A stretch of 44,089 bases of DNA, from positions 1 to 44,089 of the forward strand of contig PKYI01000152.1 in NCBI GenBank assembly GCA_003133645.1. The letters run 5' to 3'. The translations under genes were made by a program, and so were the position numbers. Positions 31,531-40,715 of the stretch are shown piece by piece (the first letter of the stretch is position 1; each line of letters starts with the position of its first letter). The notes beneath the pieces were generated by a model. The model saw only the letters and a program-made list of their open reading frames with translations. It searched no databases and had not been told where the DNA came from. This stretch comes from Acidobacteriota bacterium. Lineage in GTDB: Bacteria; Acidobacteriota; Thermoanaerobaculia; Thermoanaerobaculales; Thermoanaerobaculaceae.

Positions 31531-34440
31531 TCACGATAGTCGCCAGCGCACCGTGAAGAGGGGTTCCCGCCGCACGTCTTGCTCCAATTTCTTGCTGATC
31601 TCATCCAATAGCGCGTCTTTCTGGTTGTCAATCTCTCGCGCCGCCTCGTCGAAGGCACGCCACGCCTCGTCGCGCTTGCCTTCGAGCACTCGCGCCTCGC
31701 GCTGGCGCTCCAGCTTCTCCGGTAGGGTCGGTGCAAAGCGCGCCGCCTTCTTCGCAGCCTTCAAGGCTTCGTCGAGGTCGTTCAACGTCGCCTTGAGTGA
31801 CGCTCGCCGATCGTCGGCCCAGCGGTCGAGTTTGTCCATTTCCAGATCGAACCAGCGCCCGTTGCGGCTGCCGAGCTCCTCGAGAAGGATACGCTCACGT
31901 TGGTCGTGAGCCGTGGCGAGTGCCGAGGCCACGCCCGCAGGCACCCCGTAGGGCCGCTCGACGGTCGCCGGCAGGTCGAACAGGCGGCGGCACTCGGCCT
32001 CGTCCAGCGTCGCACCGTCGTCCGTGACGCCGGCGAAGAACAGGTGGTCCTCAGTGTCCATGGCGGTGACGGTAAGGCGAGCGCACGAGAGCCACCCTGC
32101 CTTGCCGACGAGAGGTTCGAGGATGGCGATGTTCTTGCCGCTCCCGCGGTAACGGAAGCTGACCTCGGCGACCGGTGTCTCCAACTGCTGGCCGAGAGCG
32201 AGCACGCGGCGAGCCAATGGATGGCCCACGCGATAGGTGTTGGCGTCGTCACCACGTTTGCCCATGCGGTAGGGACCGGGATGAATCGGCTCGCCGGGGA
32301 ACGGGTTGGTGTGCAGAATAAAGCTGAACGTTGCGTCCTCGAAGTGCGCGTGGTTGCGTAACAGGTAGCGGGTCAGCCACCAGAGGCGCTCGTTGAAGCG
32401 GTCGAGCACGTCCTGGCTCTGGATACGGACCTTCTCCACGACCTCCTGATCGAAGTTGTCGAGGAGCATCTCGCGTGCGTCGCGCTGGCCCTCGGCGACG
32501 TGCGCCTCCAGCTCGTGTTGGAGCTGGTCGAACTCGAACTGGATCTGCTCCAGCGTGCGGCACTTCTGGTAGATCGTCGCGATCCGCTTCTCGAAGTCCA
32601 CGCCGGACTCGACCGCGCCCAGCACCTCGTCGCTGGCGCCGAAAACGCCGTCGAAAAGCCGGAACTTCTCATCGAGCAACTGATAGACGCGCCGGTCCGC
32701 GGCGTTGGCCCGGTTGAGGAAGTTGACCACGACCACGTCGAACTTCTGGCCGTACCGATGGCAGCGGCCGATGCGCTGCTCGATGCGCTGCGGGTTCCAG
32801 GGCAGGTCGTAGTTCACGACGAGGTTGCAGAACTGGAGGTTTATCCCCTCGGCGGCGGCCTCCGTGGCGATGAGGATCGCAGCCTCGTCCCGGAAATTCT
32901 CGACGAGTGCCGCGCGCATGTCGGCGCTCGGTGAGCCGCTGACCTGGTCGGTCCCGGCGTGCCGCGCGAGCCAACGCTGGTAGATCGCCCGCGAGTTTGG
33001 GTCACTGTTCGTGCCGTTGAAGACCATGACCCGGCGCGCAAACTCGGTCTGCTGCAGAAGCCGGAAGAGGTACTCCTGCGTCCGCCGGGACTCGGTGAAG
33101 ACGACCGCCTTCTGCTGCAGCGAGGCGCTGCCTTTGGCGGCCTGGGCATCGGCTGCGGCCGCGAAACCGCGGCGCAGGGCGGTCAGGAGGACCTCTCCTT
33201 TCGAGTTCGTGACGATCGACTTGGCCAGGGCTACAAATTCGCGCAACTCGGTCAGCTCCCGCTTGAGCTGGGCAAGCTGCTCGGGGGTGAGGCGGGTTCC
33301 CTCGCTGGGCTCGGCGGCAGCCTCGTCGCCCTCCCACTCGTCCGCCAGCTCGTCGATGCGCTCCCAGTCGGGCAGGAGTTCTTCCGGCGGGGTCTCGACG
33401 GCTTCTGCCTGCGCCGCCGCGTGCTGAAGTCGTGCAGCCATGCCGTCGAGGGTGCCGGCGATGGCGTAGGTCGAGGAGGCCAGGAGCTTCCTCAGGATCA
33501 GGGTGACGAGCTGACGCTGGCTTGCTGGCAACGCGTACAGCGTGTCCCGTTGCAGGTAGCCGGACACCAGGTCGTAGAGCCGTTGCTCCTCGGGCGTCGG
33601 GACGAACTCCTGCACGAGCGCATGCCGGTTCGTGTACTTGACGTACTCTAGCACCTGCCGGCGCAGCGTGCGCTTGCATAAAGGTGCGAGGCGCTCCTTG
33701 AGGTCGGAGAAATCAGTGCCGTTGCCGAGGCGGGCGAAGCGGCTGCGGTAGCTCTGGAGGTCGCCGAAGGCGTAGTCGTCGATGATGCTGACCAGGCCGT
33801 ACAGCTCCAGCAGCGAGTTCTGCAGCGGCGTCGCGGTGAGCAGCACCTTCGGAAACGGGGCGACGGCCTGCTTGATCGCCAGCGCGATCTTGCTCGACGT
33901 CTTGTAGACGTTGCGAAGGCGGTGCGCCTCGTCGATGACCACGAGATCCCACGCCGTCTGCCGCAGATACGTGTCCTTCGTACGAGCAAACTGGTAGGAA
34001 CAGAGGATGATTGCGTCCTGCTGGAAGGGGTTCAGGTTGCCGCCGCGGACGGCCTCGTTGAAGCTCCGAGTCTCGAGGATCACCGAGGGCAGGTAGAACT
34101 TGTCCTCCAGCTCCTGGCTCCACTGCTTGCGCAGGTTGGCGGGAAGGATGACAAGGAGTCGGCGCTTGCGCTCGGCCCACTTCTGAGCCAGCAGCAGCCC
34201 GGCCTCGATCGTCTTTCCGAGCCCGACCTCGTCCGCCAGGATGGCGCCTTTCGAAAACGGGCTGCGGAACGCGAAGAGCGCCGCCTCGACCTGGTGAGGG
34301 TTCAGGTCCACCTGCGCGTCGGCGAGCACCGACGCCAGCTTCTCGACGCTGTCTGACGCGCAGCGCTTCGTCAGCTCGTACGCGAGGTACTTGGCGTGGT
34401 AGTCAGTGATGGAATCGGTTATCGGCGTTGCGGCCGTCAT
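31531..34440 (-). CDS. SNF2/RapA-type helicase
   Basis: 969 residues. Motif I DEVGLGKTIEAG (about 67-78), motif Ia VILPANLRKQW, motif II DEAHRLRN (about 170), motif III LTATPLQNS, motif V ATEAAAEGINLQFCN and motif VI QRIGRCHRYGQ (about 553-563), the Snf2-family set. The insertion between the RecA lobes and the long C-terminal part with a coiled coil (DLDEALKAAKKAARF...) follow RapA-like helicases seen in DISARM (DrmD) and other defence loci. It is the first gene of the five-gene operon; the OLD gene starts 36 bases after its stop. No strong SD precedes the ATG at 34440. Likely role: ATP-driven DNA remodelling for the restriction complex. Confidence 0.93.
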   Translation of the reverse strand: MTAATPITDSITDYHAKYLAYELTKRCASDSVEKLASVLADAQVDLNPHQVEAALFAFRSPFSKGAILADEVGLGKTIEAGLLLAQKWAERKRRLLVILPANLRKQWSQELEDKFYLPSVILETRSFNEAVRGGNLNPFQQDAIILCSYQFARTKDTYLRQTAWDLVVIDEAHRLRNVYKTSSKIALAIKQAVAPFPKVLLTATPLQNSLLELYGLVSIIDDYAFGDLQSYRSRFARLGNGTDFSDLKERLAPLCKRTLRRQVLEYVKYTNRHALVQEFVPTPEEQRLYDLVSGYLQRDTLYALPASQRQLVTLILRKLLASSTYAIAGTLDGMAARLQHAAAQAEAVETPPEELLPDWERIDELADEWEGDEAAAEPSEGTRLTPEQLAQLKRELTELREFVALAKSIVTNSKGEVLLTALRRGFAAAADAQAAKGSASLQQKAVVFTESRRTQEYLFRLLQQTEFARRVMVFNGTNSDPNSRAIYQRWLARHAGTDQVSGSPSADMRAALVENFRDEAAILIATEAAAEGINLQFCNLVVNYDLPWNPQRIEQRIGRCHRYGQKFDVVVVNFLNRANAADRRVYQLLDEKFRLFDGVFGASDEVLGAVESGVDFEKRIATIYQKCRTLEQIQFEFDQLQHELEAHVAEGQRDAREMLLDNFDQEVVEKVRIQSQDVLDRFNERLWWLTRYLLRNHAHFEDATFSFILHTNPFPGEPIHPGPYRMGKRGDDANTYRVGHPLARRVLALGQQLETPVAEVSFRYRGSGKNIAILEPLVGKAGWLSCARLTVTAMDTEDHLFFAGVTDDGATLDEAECRRLFDLPATVERPYGVPAGVASALATAHDQRERILLEELGSRNGRWFDLEMDKLDRWADDRRASLKATLNDLDEALKAAKKAARFAPTLPEKLERQREARVLEGKRDEAWRAFDEAAREIDNQKDALLDEISKKLEQDVRREPLFTVRWRLS

Positions 34441-34856
34441 CGGCGGTGAGTTTACGCTCTCTTGGCGTCAGCGCCCCGGCGACAGGGGCCACGGTGTTGG
34501 AGGTGTTGACGGTGAGTCCGAGTTTAACTTGCCGTGCAGAACCCGAGGTTCGGTCTCGGCAGCGCCCCGTCGGCGGGCGCCATCAACTTAGGGATAACGT
34601 CAGAAGCGATCCGCCCTCGGCGTGATGCGCGTGCGCCTAGTGCGCCACGATGGGGAAGAGTTTCCCGCGCGAGCCAGACTGGCATCATCAGCATTTGCCG
34701 CCTCGACCGCCCCGTCTCGTACCAAGTTGACCAACGTCCCGGCTATCCGGCGAGGAGAATACCTCTCCGAGAGAACCGACCCGCCGGTCTCAGTTGGGGC
34801 TATCCTCGAATACGTCAAAAGGACGTTTCTCTTGCAAATGGCAAAGGAGGACTTAA
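34441..34856. other. 416-bp divergent intergenic region
   Basis: Lies between the SNF2 operon (minus) and the membrane protein (plus). Promoters for both must be here. I see no clear -35/-10 pair and no coding frame I believe in. The only clear signal is AAAGGAGG at 34843-34850, the SD of the gene at 34857. Confidence 0.4.
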
Positions 34857-35441
34857 ATGGCGACGGATGGGTCTCCCGGGGAAACAGACAGGGTGACAAT
34901 TGCGGTGGCCCTGGCCGCAACCTATCTCGCGGTTGTACTGAATCTTGACTCCATCATTGGAAAGGATGCGACGGGCTTTCTTTACATAATGAAACTGATA
35001 TTGTTGCTTCACTTCGCTGGTGTTTCAATGCTATGGGTCTTATATCTACTCTACAAGGGAAGGAGTCTCAGATTCTACGAGAATATCGTGAAGACTCGGG
35101 CTTCGGATGTGACGGTCTGCTTTGTCTACCTTTTTGCCAAAGCGGCAAAGAAGAAGGAAGTCCTCGAGAAGAGCAAGGACGAGAAGGAGCTGTGGTTCAA
35201 TGATCGCTCCCGAGCTATCCACACATTCTTCTTTGATGAGGCGCTTTCCCAGTGCTTTCTCTTGCCTGGCCTTCTTGCGTGCATACTTGTGCCACGATTT
35301 GCAGTGATGCTGTTAGAACGCGGCTTGGGGTGGGCACATCAAACGGCGTTGATTGCCAGCGTTATTGCGTTTCTTCTGGTCTCGCTACTGGCGTCGCTAG
35401 CGGCAAACGTTGGTCGGTTCTTGATTACAGGGAAACAGTAG
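34857..35441 (+). CDS. Four-helix membrane protein of unknown function
   Basis: 194 residues, with AAAGGAGG 6 bases before the ATG. Four predicted membrane helices in two hairpins: about 14-34 (TIAVALAATYLAVVLNL), 42-64 (LYIMKLILLLHFAGVSMLWV), 133-155 (LPGLLACILVPRFAVMLL) and 163-187 (TALIASVIAFLLVSLLASLA). Between the pairs is a charged cytosolic loop (FAKAAKKKEVLEKSKDEKEL). Base composition is visibly lower in GC than the rest of the window, a sign of recent transfer. The layout resembles small two- to four-helix effectors of defence systems, but no family is recognised. It is transcribed divergently from the SNF2 operon. Confidence 0.75.
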   Translation: MATDGSPGETDRVTIAVALAATYLAVVLNLDSIIGKDATGFLYIMKLILLLHFAGVSMLWVLYLLYKGRSLRFYENIVKTRASDVTVCFVYLFAKAAKKKEVLEKSKDEKELWFNDRSRAIHTFFFDEALSQCFLLPGLLACILVPRFAVMLLERGLGWAHQTALIASVIAFLLVSLLASLAANVGRFLITGKQ

Positions 35442-35566
35442 TGCTCAGAACGGCAATGGTTGGGGGAGCACTACATGGGAGGATTGCATTCTGGGCGTTG
35501 CGCTCGCAGAGCAGGGGCGCCGCCGAGGGTTGAAGAGATTCAACGAGGTGGCAACTGGGGCGGGAT

Positions 35567-36196
35567 CTATATGCGTCCCTGTTCAACGAGCCTGCGGTAG
35601 TGCTCGCCGAGCACCGTCAGCTTGCATGCCTTGCTCCCCATCGCCGCGTACCACATGTGAGGCGCACCAACTGGAGCGACGAGGTTTACGCGATTGTACT
35701 TTTTGAGAATTGCGAACGTGGCTGTGTTCACAGGGTTTGGAGCCGGGATGGCCGGGTTCTCGCCTTCGCGCTCCGGTTCAAATGACGGATCGAGGCGAAA
35801 TTCAAATCCCGAGGACGGAAAGAACTCCGTGATGCGCTGGAGCTCTGACAGATTAATGGGCGGTTGAACTTTCCGCAACGACACGAAGCTCTTGACATTG
35901 GTTTTGAACACTGGCCGCTGATCCCACGGGCCGAGGGACTGATCAATGTGCGCGTAAACGCTACCTGGAGTCACGTCTCCTACCAAGTTCCTGGCCGCTC
36001 CGTTCAGAGCATCAACAAAGAGCGTTGTAAAGACGCCGGAGCCGTTCTCTTCCGTCGCGTATTGGTCTGCCGTCGATGCTGTAAGGATGGTGGTACCCTC
36101 CTTAAGCTCCGCGTGGGCCGGCGCCGAGGGGTTGGAGCCCGCGATACCCGAGTGGCAGCTATCCAGCACGATGATTCTCATAGGTACCACGTCCAC
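35567..36196 (-). pseudogene. N-terminally truncated caspase-like peptidase (C14)
   Basis: 209 codons open from a GTG at 36196 (ATG at 36181). The frame begins abruptly with [12 protein letters not shown], the catalytic Cys strand of Peptidase C14, and continues with [20 protein letters not shown] (the caspase L4-type region). The catalytic His block (GHG) and about 130 residues upstream are absent; a stop lies in frame near 36290. The C-terminal part (about 110-209, with [17 protein letters not shown] and [20 protein letters not shown]) is a second domain of a kind I associate with caspase-like conflict proteins. Without His it should be inactive. It lies tail-to-tail with the membrane protein and head-to-head with the 36272 gene. 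Confidence 0.75.
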
Positions 36197-36271
36197 GCCT
36201 ATTGACAGTATTGTGGCTGTGGTTCTTAGCGGTCTTGGGCCTTCCCCAACAGTCTCACCTGAGATGGGGCT

Positions 36272-37048
36272 ATGCTGTCAGTCGTGGACCACGTCTACGA
36301 GTTCTTCGACCGGGTTGTTGTGGATCCTCTCTGGGGTCTGTCCTGGGCGTCGGTCCTGGAGCACCACCATTCCAAATGGCTTCACTCGAAGAAGATGGTA
36401 CGTGGGGAGTACCTTGGGACGTCTTTGCGGGAGCTGATCGGGTTCGCCATCGATCCGGAGCCGCCGGACCCGGAGATCGACGACATCTTGTCTCAGATGA
36501 CCGTCAGGGAGACGATTCGTCGCAGCAACCCACAGTCCTGGGTCATGAGTATCCTGATGAACGAACTGGTCAGCAAGCCGAAGACAGCGCTCTTCTCGGT
36601 GGAACTGGAGGACGTGTCCGGCCTTACCGCGGTGGCGACGCGCGCTTTCCTGGAGAGGCGAATCACGGCCATGAGCTTGTGGTCAGTCGCAAAGCTACAC
36701 AGCTCGGGCCTGAGTGACTGGCTTCGGCTCGATCCAGAGCAGGTGAAGGCCGTCGACGCCGCACTCCCGTGGGATCATATGAACGATCCGATCTATTCGT
36801 GGCAGGGCGAGGAAGCCTGCACCCAAGGCGAATGGACAAACTGCCTCGGTGTCGCCCTGACTCGGAGGTTCGCTAGCTTCGTGACGAACGCCCATCTGCA
36901 GGACTGGCCTGCGGCCCCTTTGAAGGAAGACCCGCGGCCGACGCAGCGCCGCTTTACAGATTTTCCGGATTGCGTTGACCTGGCGAAGCGGCTTGAGCGA
37001 CGGTTCGTTGCCCTCAAGCGACCCTCCGTCACCAGAATATGGGAGTGA
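36272..37048 (+). CDS. Uncharacterised 258-residue protein
   Basis: The ATG at 36272 follows GAGATGGGG. The N terminus ([20 protein letters not shown]) and the middle (LELED-like [20 protein letters not shown]) are mixed alpha/beta and soluble. Trp-rich stretches ([27 protein letters not shown]) and a basic C terminus ([20 protein letters not shown]) are seen. No signal peptide, membrane helix or known motif. Its 5' end coincides with the place where the caspase-like gene on the other strand is cut, so the insertion or recombination that brought it may have removed that gene's start. Function unknown. Confidence 0.6.
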   Translation: MLSVVDHVYEFFDRVVVDPLWGLSWASVLEHHHSKWLHSKKMVRGEYLGTSLRELIGFAIDPEPPDPEIDDILSQMTVRETIRRSNPQSWVMSILMNELVSKPKTALFSVELEDVSGLTAVATRAFLERRITAMSLWSVAKLHSSGLSDWLRLDPEQVKAVDAALPWDHMNDPIYSWQGEEACTQGEWTNCLGVALTRRFASFVTNAHLQDWPAAPLKEDPRPTQRRFTDFPDCVDLAKRLERRFVALKRPSVTRIWE

Positions 37049-37538
37049 GCCATGGCCAGTAACAGTAACAATGCTCACAAGCTCGCCCGACGAACCGCAG
37101 CACAACGTGCTTGTCTCTCATTTGGATTGGCCCGGCAAACGCGGCCCTGAGGAGTTGTCTCAGTCCTCTTGCTGGTGGCTTTGGTGGTCCTGGTGGCGGT
37201 TCGACTGAAACCTGCAGTGCTCGCACACGGTGTGTACGGGCAGCTGTTGCGCTGCGCGCTCGCAATAGGTGCATCCCCAGCTCGCGAAGAACCAGAGCGC
37301 CGGGTCGAGGGCGGCAGAGGTGCCGCGCAAGGTTTCCGGGCCGTCGGCACCGCCGGCCTCCACGTCCGCCCGCCACGCAGCCTGGATCAGGCCGCGGACC
37401 GGGTCAGGAGCAAGAGTCGAGTCGGCGAACCGAAGGCTGCGAACAAATTGCGACCTGTGTCGGCGGCTCCCAAAGGGGGCCGGGCTGGCATTCGGTCTTT
37501 CTTGGCAGACGTGATTTCCTTGTGGTTTAATACGACAC
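37049..37538. other. 490-bp stretch with at best one doubtful small ORF
   Basis: A minus-strand frame ending at 37160 contains GCTYCERAAQQLPVHTVCEHC (two CxxC pairs, zinc-ribbon-like) near its C terminus and PALWFFASWG before it. It has no credible start or SD; its first ATG lies inside the merR leader. It could be a remnant of a small zinc-binding protein. Nothing else is seen. Confidence 0.35.
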
Positions 37539-37566
37539 TTGACAATGCGACAGTGAGTGCTATCTT
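37539..37566 (+). promoter_or_regulatory. merR promoter
   Basis: TTGACA at 37539-37544 and TATCTT at 37561-37566 with a 16-bp spacer, just before the ATG at 37573, which would give a very short or leaderless mRNA. Direct and inverted GACA/TGAG words in the spacer (GCGACAGTGAGTGC) are a likely MerR site. Confidence 0.55.
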
Positions 37567-37572
37567 CGTGGC

Positions 37573-38034
37573 ATGGATGGCGCACGGACGTTCTCGATCG
37601 GGTCGCTGGCGGATGCGGCGGGGGTCTCCCGGCGGACCGTCCGCTTCTACGTCCAGGGCGGGCTGCTCGAGCCGCCCGTGGGGCTCGGCCGCGGCGCGCA
37701 CTACACCGAGGCGCACCTCGCGCGCCTGATGCAGATCAAGTCATGGCAGGAGCAAGGGGTGCCGCTCGAGGCGATCCGCGTGCGGCTGGAGGCCCGCACC
37801 GCCCCGGCACGCGGGGCCGGCCGGCGGGAGCAGTGCCGGGGCGATGCCGCGGCTTCCCCCGCCCCGAACGTGACACCGGGCGGCGCCGTGCCCGGCCGGG
37901 CGTGGATGCGGCAGCCGCTGCTCGCCGACTACGAGCTCCACGTCGCCGCCAACCGATCGCCGCTGTCCGCCGCGCAACTGGCCGCCCTGGCGCGGGCGCT
38001 GCGCGACATCGTCGAGAAAGGAGACACCGAGTGA
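37573..38034 (+). CDS. MerR-family regulator of the VIT/VWA gene
   Basis: 153 residues. N-terminal MerR winged helix: FSIGSLADAAGVSRRTVRFY, VQGGLLEPPVGLGRGAHYTE, AHLARLMQIKSWQEQGVPLEAI (about 7-70). A Pro/Arg/Ala-rich linker (about 75-110) leads to a C-terminal helical part (LADYELHVAANRSPLSAAQLAALARALRDI). No Cys suited to metal sensing is visible in the effector region, so the signal is unknown. It overlaps the VIT/VWA gene by 4 bases (GTGA), so the pair is an operon; pairing of a MerR-like regulator with a VIT-VWA protein recurs in several phyla. Confidence 0.88.
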   Translation: MDGARTFSIGSLADAAGVSRRTVRFYVQGGLLEPPVGLGRGAHYTEAHLARLMQIKSWQEQGVPLEAIRVRLEARTAPARGAGRREQCRGDAAASPAPNVTPGGAVPGRAWMRQPLLADYELHVAANRSPLSAAQLAALARALRDIVEKGDTE

Positions 38035-40496
38035 GAACCCAGACCGCCGTCGTCGAACCGACCACGGGCGCGTACTCGATGCCGGAGCGCCGCCCGCTGC
38101 CGCTCGAAGGGGTGCGCGTCGCGGCCGAAATCTCGGGCGCCGCGAGCCGGGTCGTGATGGCCCAGCGCTACCGCAACACCGAGGCCGTGCCGGTGGAGGC
38201 CGTCTACGTCTTCCCGCTGCCCGAAGGGGCGGCGCTGTGCGGCCTGGTGATCGAGACCGGCGGCCGCAGGATCAACGGGCGCGTGCTCGAGCGCGAGGAG
38301 GCGTTCGCCGCCTACGACGACGCCCTCGCGGCCGGGCACGGCGCGGCGCTGCTCGACGAGGAGCGGCCGAACGTGTTCACGGCGAGCGTCGGCAACCTCC
38401 TCCCCGGGCAGAAGCTGACGGTCGAGCTGACGTGGGTCGAGGCGCTGGCGCGGGAGGGCGAGGCGATCCGCTTCGCGCTGCCGACGGTGGTCGCGCCGCG
38501 TTACGTGCCGGACGAAGACGCCAGCGGCGTCAGCCCGACCCCCGGCGAGCGGGTGAGCCCACCAGTGGAACTCGCGGTGCCGTACGGGTTCACGTTCGCG
38601 GCCGAGGTCGAGCTGCCGGGCGGCGTCGCCGGGGTCGAGTCGCCCACGCACCCGATCCGGGTCCTCCTCGCGGACGGCAAGGCCCGCGTCGAGCTGGCGC
38701 AGGAGGCCGCGGCGATGGACCGCGACCTCGTGCTGCTGCTCACCCCGGTTGCGGCCGCGAAGCCCTGCGGGCTCCTGGAGCGCCAGGCCGACGGCTCGGT
38801 CGTGGCGGCGGTGAGCTTCGTGCCGCATCTGGAACGCTCCGGCGGGCCGCGCGAGGTGGTGTTCCTGGTGGACCGCTCGGGCTCGATGAACGGCGACTCG
38901 ATCGAGGCGGTGCGGCGGGCGCTGCAGCTGTGCCTGCGCTCGCTCGAGGAGGGCGACGCGTTCGACATCGTGGGGTTCGGCTCGACGTTCCAGACGCTGT
39001 TCGGCGCGCCGCGGCCGTACGCGCAGGTGAGCCTGGAGGAGGCCTCGGCGCACGTGGAGCGCCTCCAGGCCGACCTCGGGGGGACGGAGATCCTGCCCGC
39101 GCTGCGGGCGGTGCTGGAGCGGCCCTCCGCCGGCGGGCTGCGCCGCGAGGTCGTGCTGCTCACCGACGGCGAGGTCTCGAACGACGACGCGGTGGTGGCG
39201 CTCGCCCGCGAGCACGCGGCGACGACGCGGGTGTTCGCGTTCGGCATCGGGCACGCGGCGTCGGAGCACCTCGTCCGCGCGGTGGCCCGCGCCAGCGGCG
39301 GGGCGGCGGAGATGATCCTGCCCGGCCGGGCGCTCGAGGCGACGGTGGTGCGGCAGTTCGGCCGGCTGCGCGCGGCCGCGCTCGAGGACGTGCGGGTGGC
39401 GTGGAGCGGGGCGAAGGCGCAGCTCCAGGCGCCCGCGACCGTCGCGCAGCTGTTCGACGGCGAGCCGCTGGCCGTCTACGCGTGGCTCGACGGGGCACCC
39501 GCCGCGGCGCTTCTCGCGGCAACGAGCGCGGGGAAGGCGGTGTCGTGGGAGGTGGAGCTGGATCCGGAGAAGGTCGCGGACGGCTCGCTGCTCGGGACGC
39601 TCGCCGCGCGGGCCGCGATCCGCGACCTCGAGGAGGGGACGGCCGAGGCGCGGCGCGGCTCGAACCAGCGCGACCGGGCGGACACGCGGGTGCGCGAGGC
39701 AATCGTGCGGCTCGCGGTGCGCTACGGCCTGGCGTCGCGCGAGACGTCGTTCGTGGCGGTCGAGGAGCGCGAGGACGGCGAGGACCGCCCGGTGGCGGAG
39801 CTGCGCCGGATCCCCGTGGCGCTCGCGCACGGGTGGGGCGGGGTGGAGGCGACGCGGGAATTCCTCTCCGCCGATGTGGTTGGCCCAGGCCCTCGCGCGA
39901 CCGCTGCCGGCTGGTCTGCCAACGTCTTGTTCGATCTGGCCACGCCGGTGACGTTGGGTCCGATCGACGGGGCCGACGGGGCCGTGGGGTCCCCCAGGGA
40001 AGCGGGCGCCAAGTTCTCCAGGCGCGCGTCCGCGCAGGAGCGCGTTCCGGCCTACCTCCTGCGGCGGTCGGGGTCGCCCGCGGAGGAACCGGCGCCGCCG
40101 GCCGGGCGGCCGCACGACGCGCGACGCCGGGCGAGGGAGGATGAAGGGAACGCGCCGCTGTCGGCGCCTCCCGCAACCCGCCGGCACGATGCGCTGGTGC
40201 GGCTGCAGCGGGCCGACGGCTCGTGGCACTTGGACCGGAGGCTCCTCGGCGTGCTCGGCGTCGAGCGCGACAGGTTGGTCGAGTTGGCCGCCACCGTCGG
40301 CGGCGGGGCGCAGGGCGAAGCGATCGTCGCCACGCTCGCGGCCGTCGCCTTCCTCGAAGCGCACGCCTCGGAGCACAGGGACGAGTGGTCGTCGCTGGCG
40401 GCGAAGGCGACACGCTGGGTGGAGGCCGCTCTCGCGGCTCTGGGTATGGACGGTGCGTTCGAACCCTTGTCCCACGAGGTGGGGTCGCTCGTCTGA
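38031..40496 (+). CDS. VIT and von Willebrand A domain protein
   Basis: 821 residues from a GTG at 38031 (AAAGGAG upstream). VIT domain at about 15-150: PLPLEGVRVAAEISGAASRV, VEAVYVFPLPEGAALCGLVI, REEAFAAYDDALAAGHGAALL, PNVFTASVGNLLPGQKLTVEL. VWA domain at about 270-440 with the MIDAS motif LVDRSGSMNG (about 279) and the later DIVGFGSTF and LLTDGEVSNDD. The C-terminal part (about 560-821) is variable and Arg/Pro-rich, ending in a small domain (WHLDRRLLGVLGVERDRL, GEAIVATLAAVAFLE). No signal peptide is seen. Metal-dependent protein binding is the likely activity; the pathway is unknown. The last about 67 codons are duplicated at 42405-42607. Confidence 0.92.
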   Translation: MRTQTAVVEPTTGAYSMPERRPLPLEGVRVAAEISGAASRVVMAQRYRNTEAVPVEAVYVFPLPEGAALCGLVIETGGRRINGRVLEREEAFAAYDDALAAGHGAALLDEERPNVFTASVGNLLPGQKLTVELTWVEALAREGEAIRFALPTVVAPRYVPDEDASGVSPTPGERVSPPVELAVPYGFTFAAEVELPGGVAGVESPTHPIRVLLADGKARVELAQEAAAMDRDLVLLLTPVAAAKPCGLLERQADGSVVAAVSFVPHLERSGGPREVVFLVDRSGSMNGDSIEAVRRALQLCLRSLEEGDAFDIVGFGSTFQTLFGAPRPYAQVSLEEASAHVERLQADLGGTEILPALRAVLERPSAGGLRREVVLLTDGEVSNDDAVVALAREHAATTRVFAFGIGHAASEHLVRAVARASGGAAEMILPGRALEATVVRQFGRLRAAALEDVRVAWSGAKAQLQAPATVAQLFDGEPLAVYAWLDGAPAAALLAATSAGKAVSWEVELDPEKVADGSLLGTLAARAAIRDLEEGTAEARRGSNQRDRADTRVREAIVRLAVRYGLASRETSFVAVEEREDGEDRPVAELRRIPVALAHGWGGVEATREFLSADVVGPGPRATAAGWSANVLFDLATPVTLGPIDGADGAVGSPREAGAKFSRRASAQERVPAYLLRRSGSPAEEPAPPAGRPHDARRRAREDEGNAPLSAPPATRRHDALVRLQRADGSWHLDRRLLGVLGVERDRLVELAATVGGGAQGEAIVATLAAVAFLEAHASEHRDEWSSLAAKATRWVEAALAALGMDGAFEPLSHEVGSLV

Positions 40497-40545
40497 AGGA
40501 GCCGGACGTGCCCAGGGCATCGACAACCGCGCACCCGACGGTCGC
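40294..40545. repeat. Direct repeat copy A: 3' end of VIT/VWA gene plus downstream DNA
   Basis: Matches 42405-42656 at a constant offset of 2111, through the last 67 codons, the stop and about 45 bp beyond it, up to a module 1 start (AACCGCGC). Confidence 0.9.
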
Positions 40546-40578
40546 GCCCCGCGTTCCGATGGGTCCTAGCATCGGCGG

Positions 40579-40698
40579 TCATTGCGAGCCCCGCTGCAGG
40601 CGGGGCGAAGCAATCTCGTGCCTACCGCCCGGAGCGACAATCCTGTCGCCCTCGAGATTGCCACGGTTCCCTCGCGGCGCTCGGGAACCTCGCAATGA
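40579..40698. repeat. MITE-like CATTGCGAG element, 120 bp
   Basis: Perfect 10-bp terminal inverted repeats TCATTGCGAG (40579-40588) and CTCGCAATGA (40689-40698). Inside are further inverted pieces (CGAAGCAATCTCG and CGAGATTGCC). No coding capacity. Probably a non-autonomous mobile element or REP-type repeat. Confidence 0.8.
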
Positions 40699-40715
40699 CA
40701 GCCGCCCTGACAAAC

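Noticed and set aside
24326-34440. The operon as a DISARM system
   Set aside because: A SNF2 helicase and a methylase are present, but no drmA, drmB (DUF1998) or drmC (PLD) gene is found; the methylase and nuclease are clearly type III Mod and Res.
34622-34948. Plus-strand ORF of 108 codons before the membrane protein
   Set aside because: No SD or recognisable motif, and it overlaps the well-supported start at 34857 in a different frame.
37929-40526. Very long minus-strand frame (865 codons) opposite the VIT/VWA gene
   Set aside because: Arg/Pro/His-rich shadow translation of a high-GC gene with clear VIT and VWA motifs on the plus strand; no SD or known domain.
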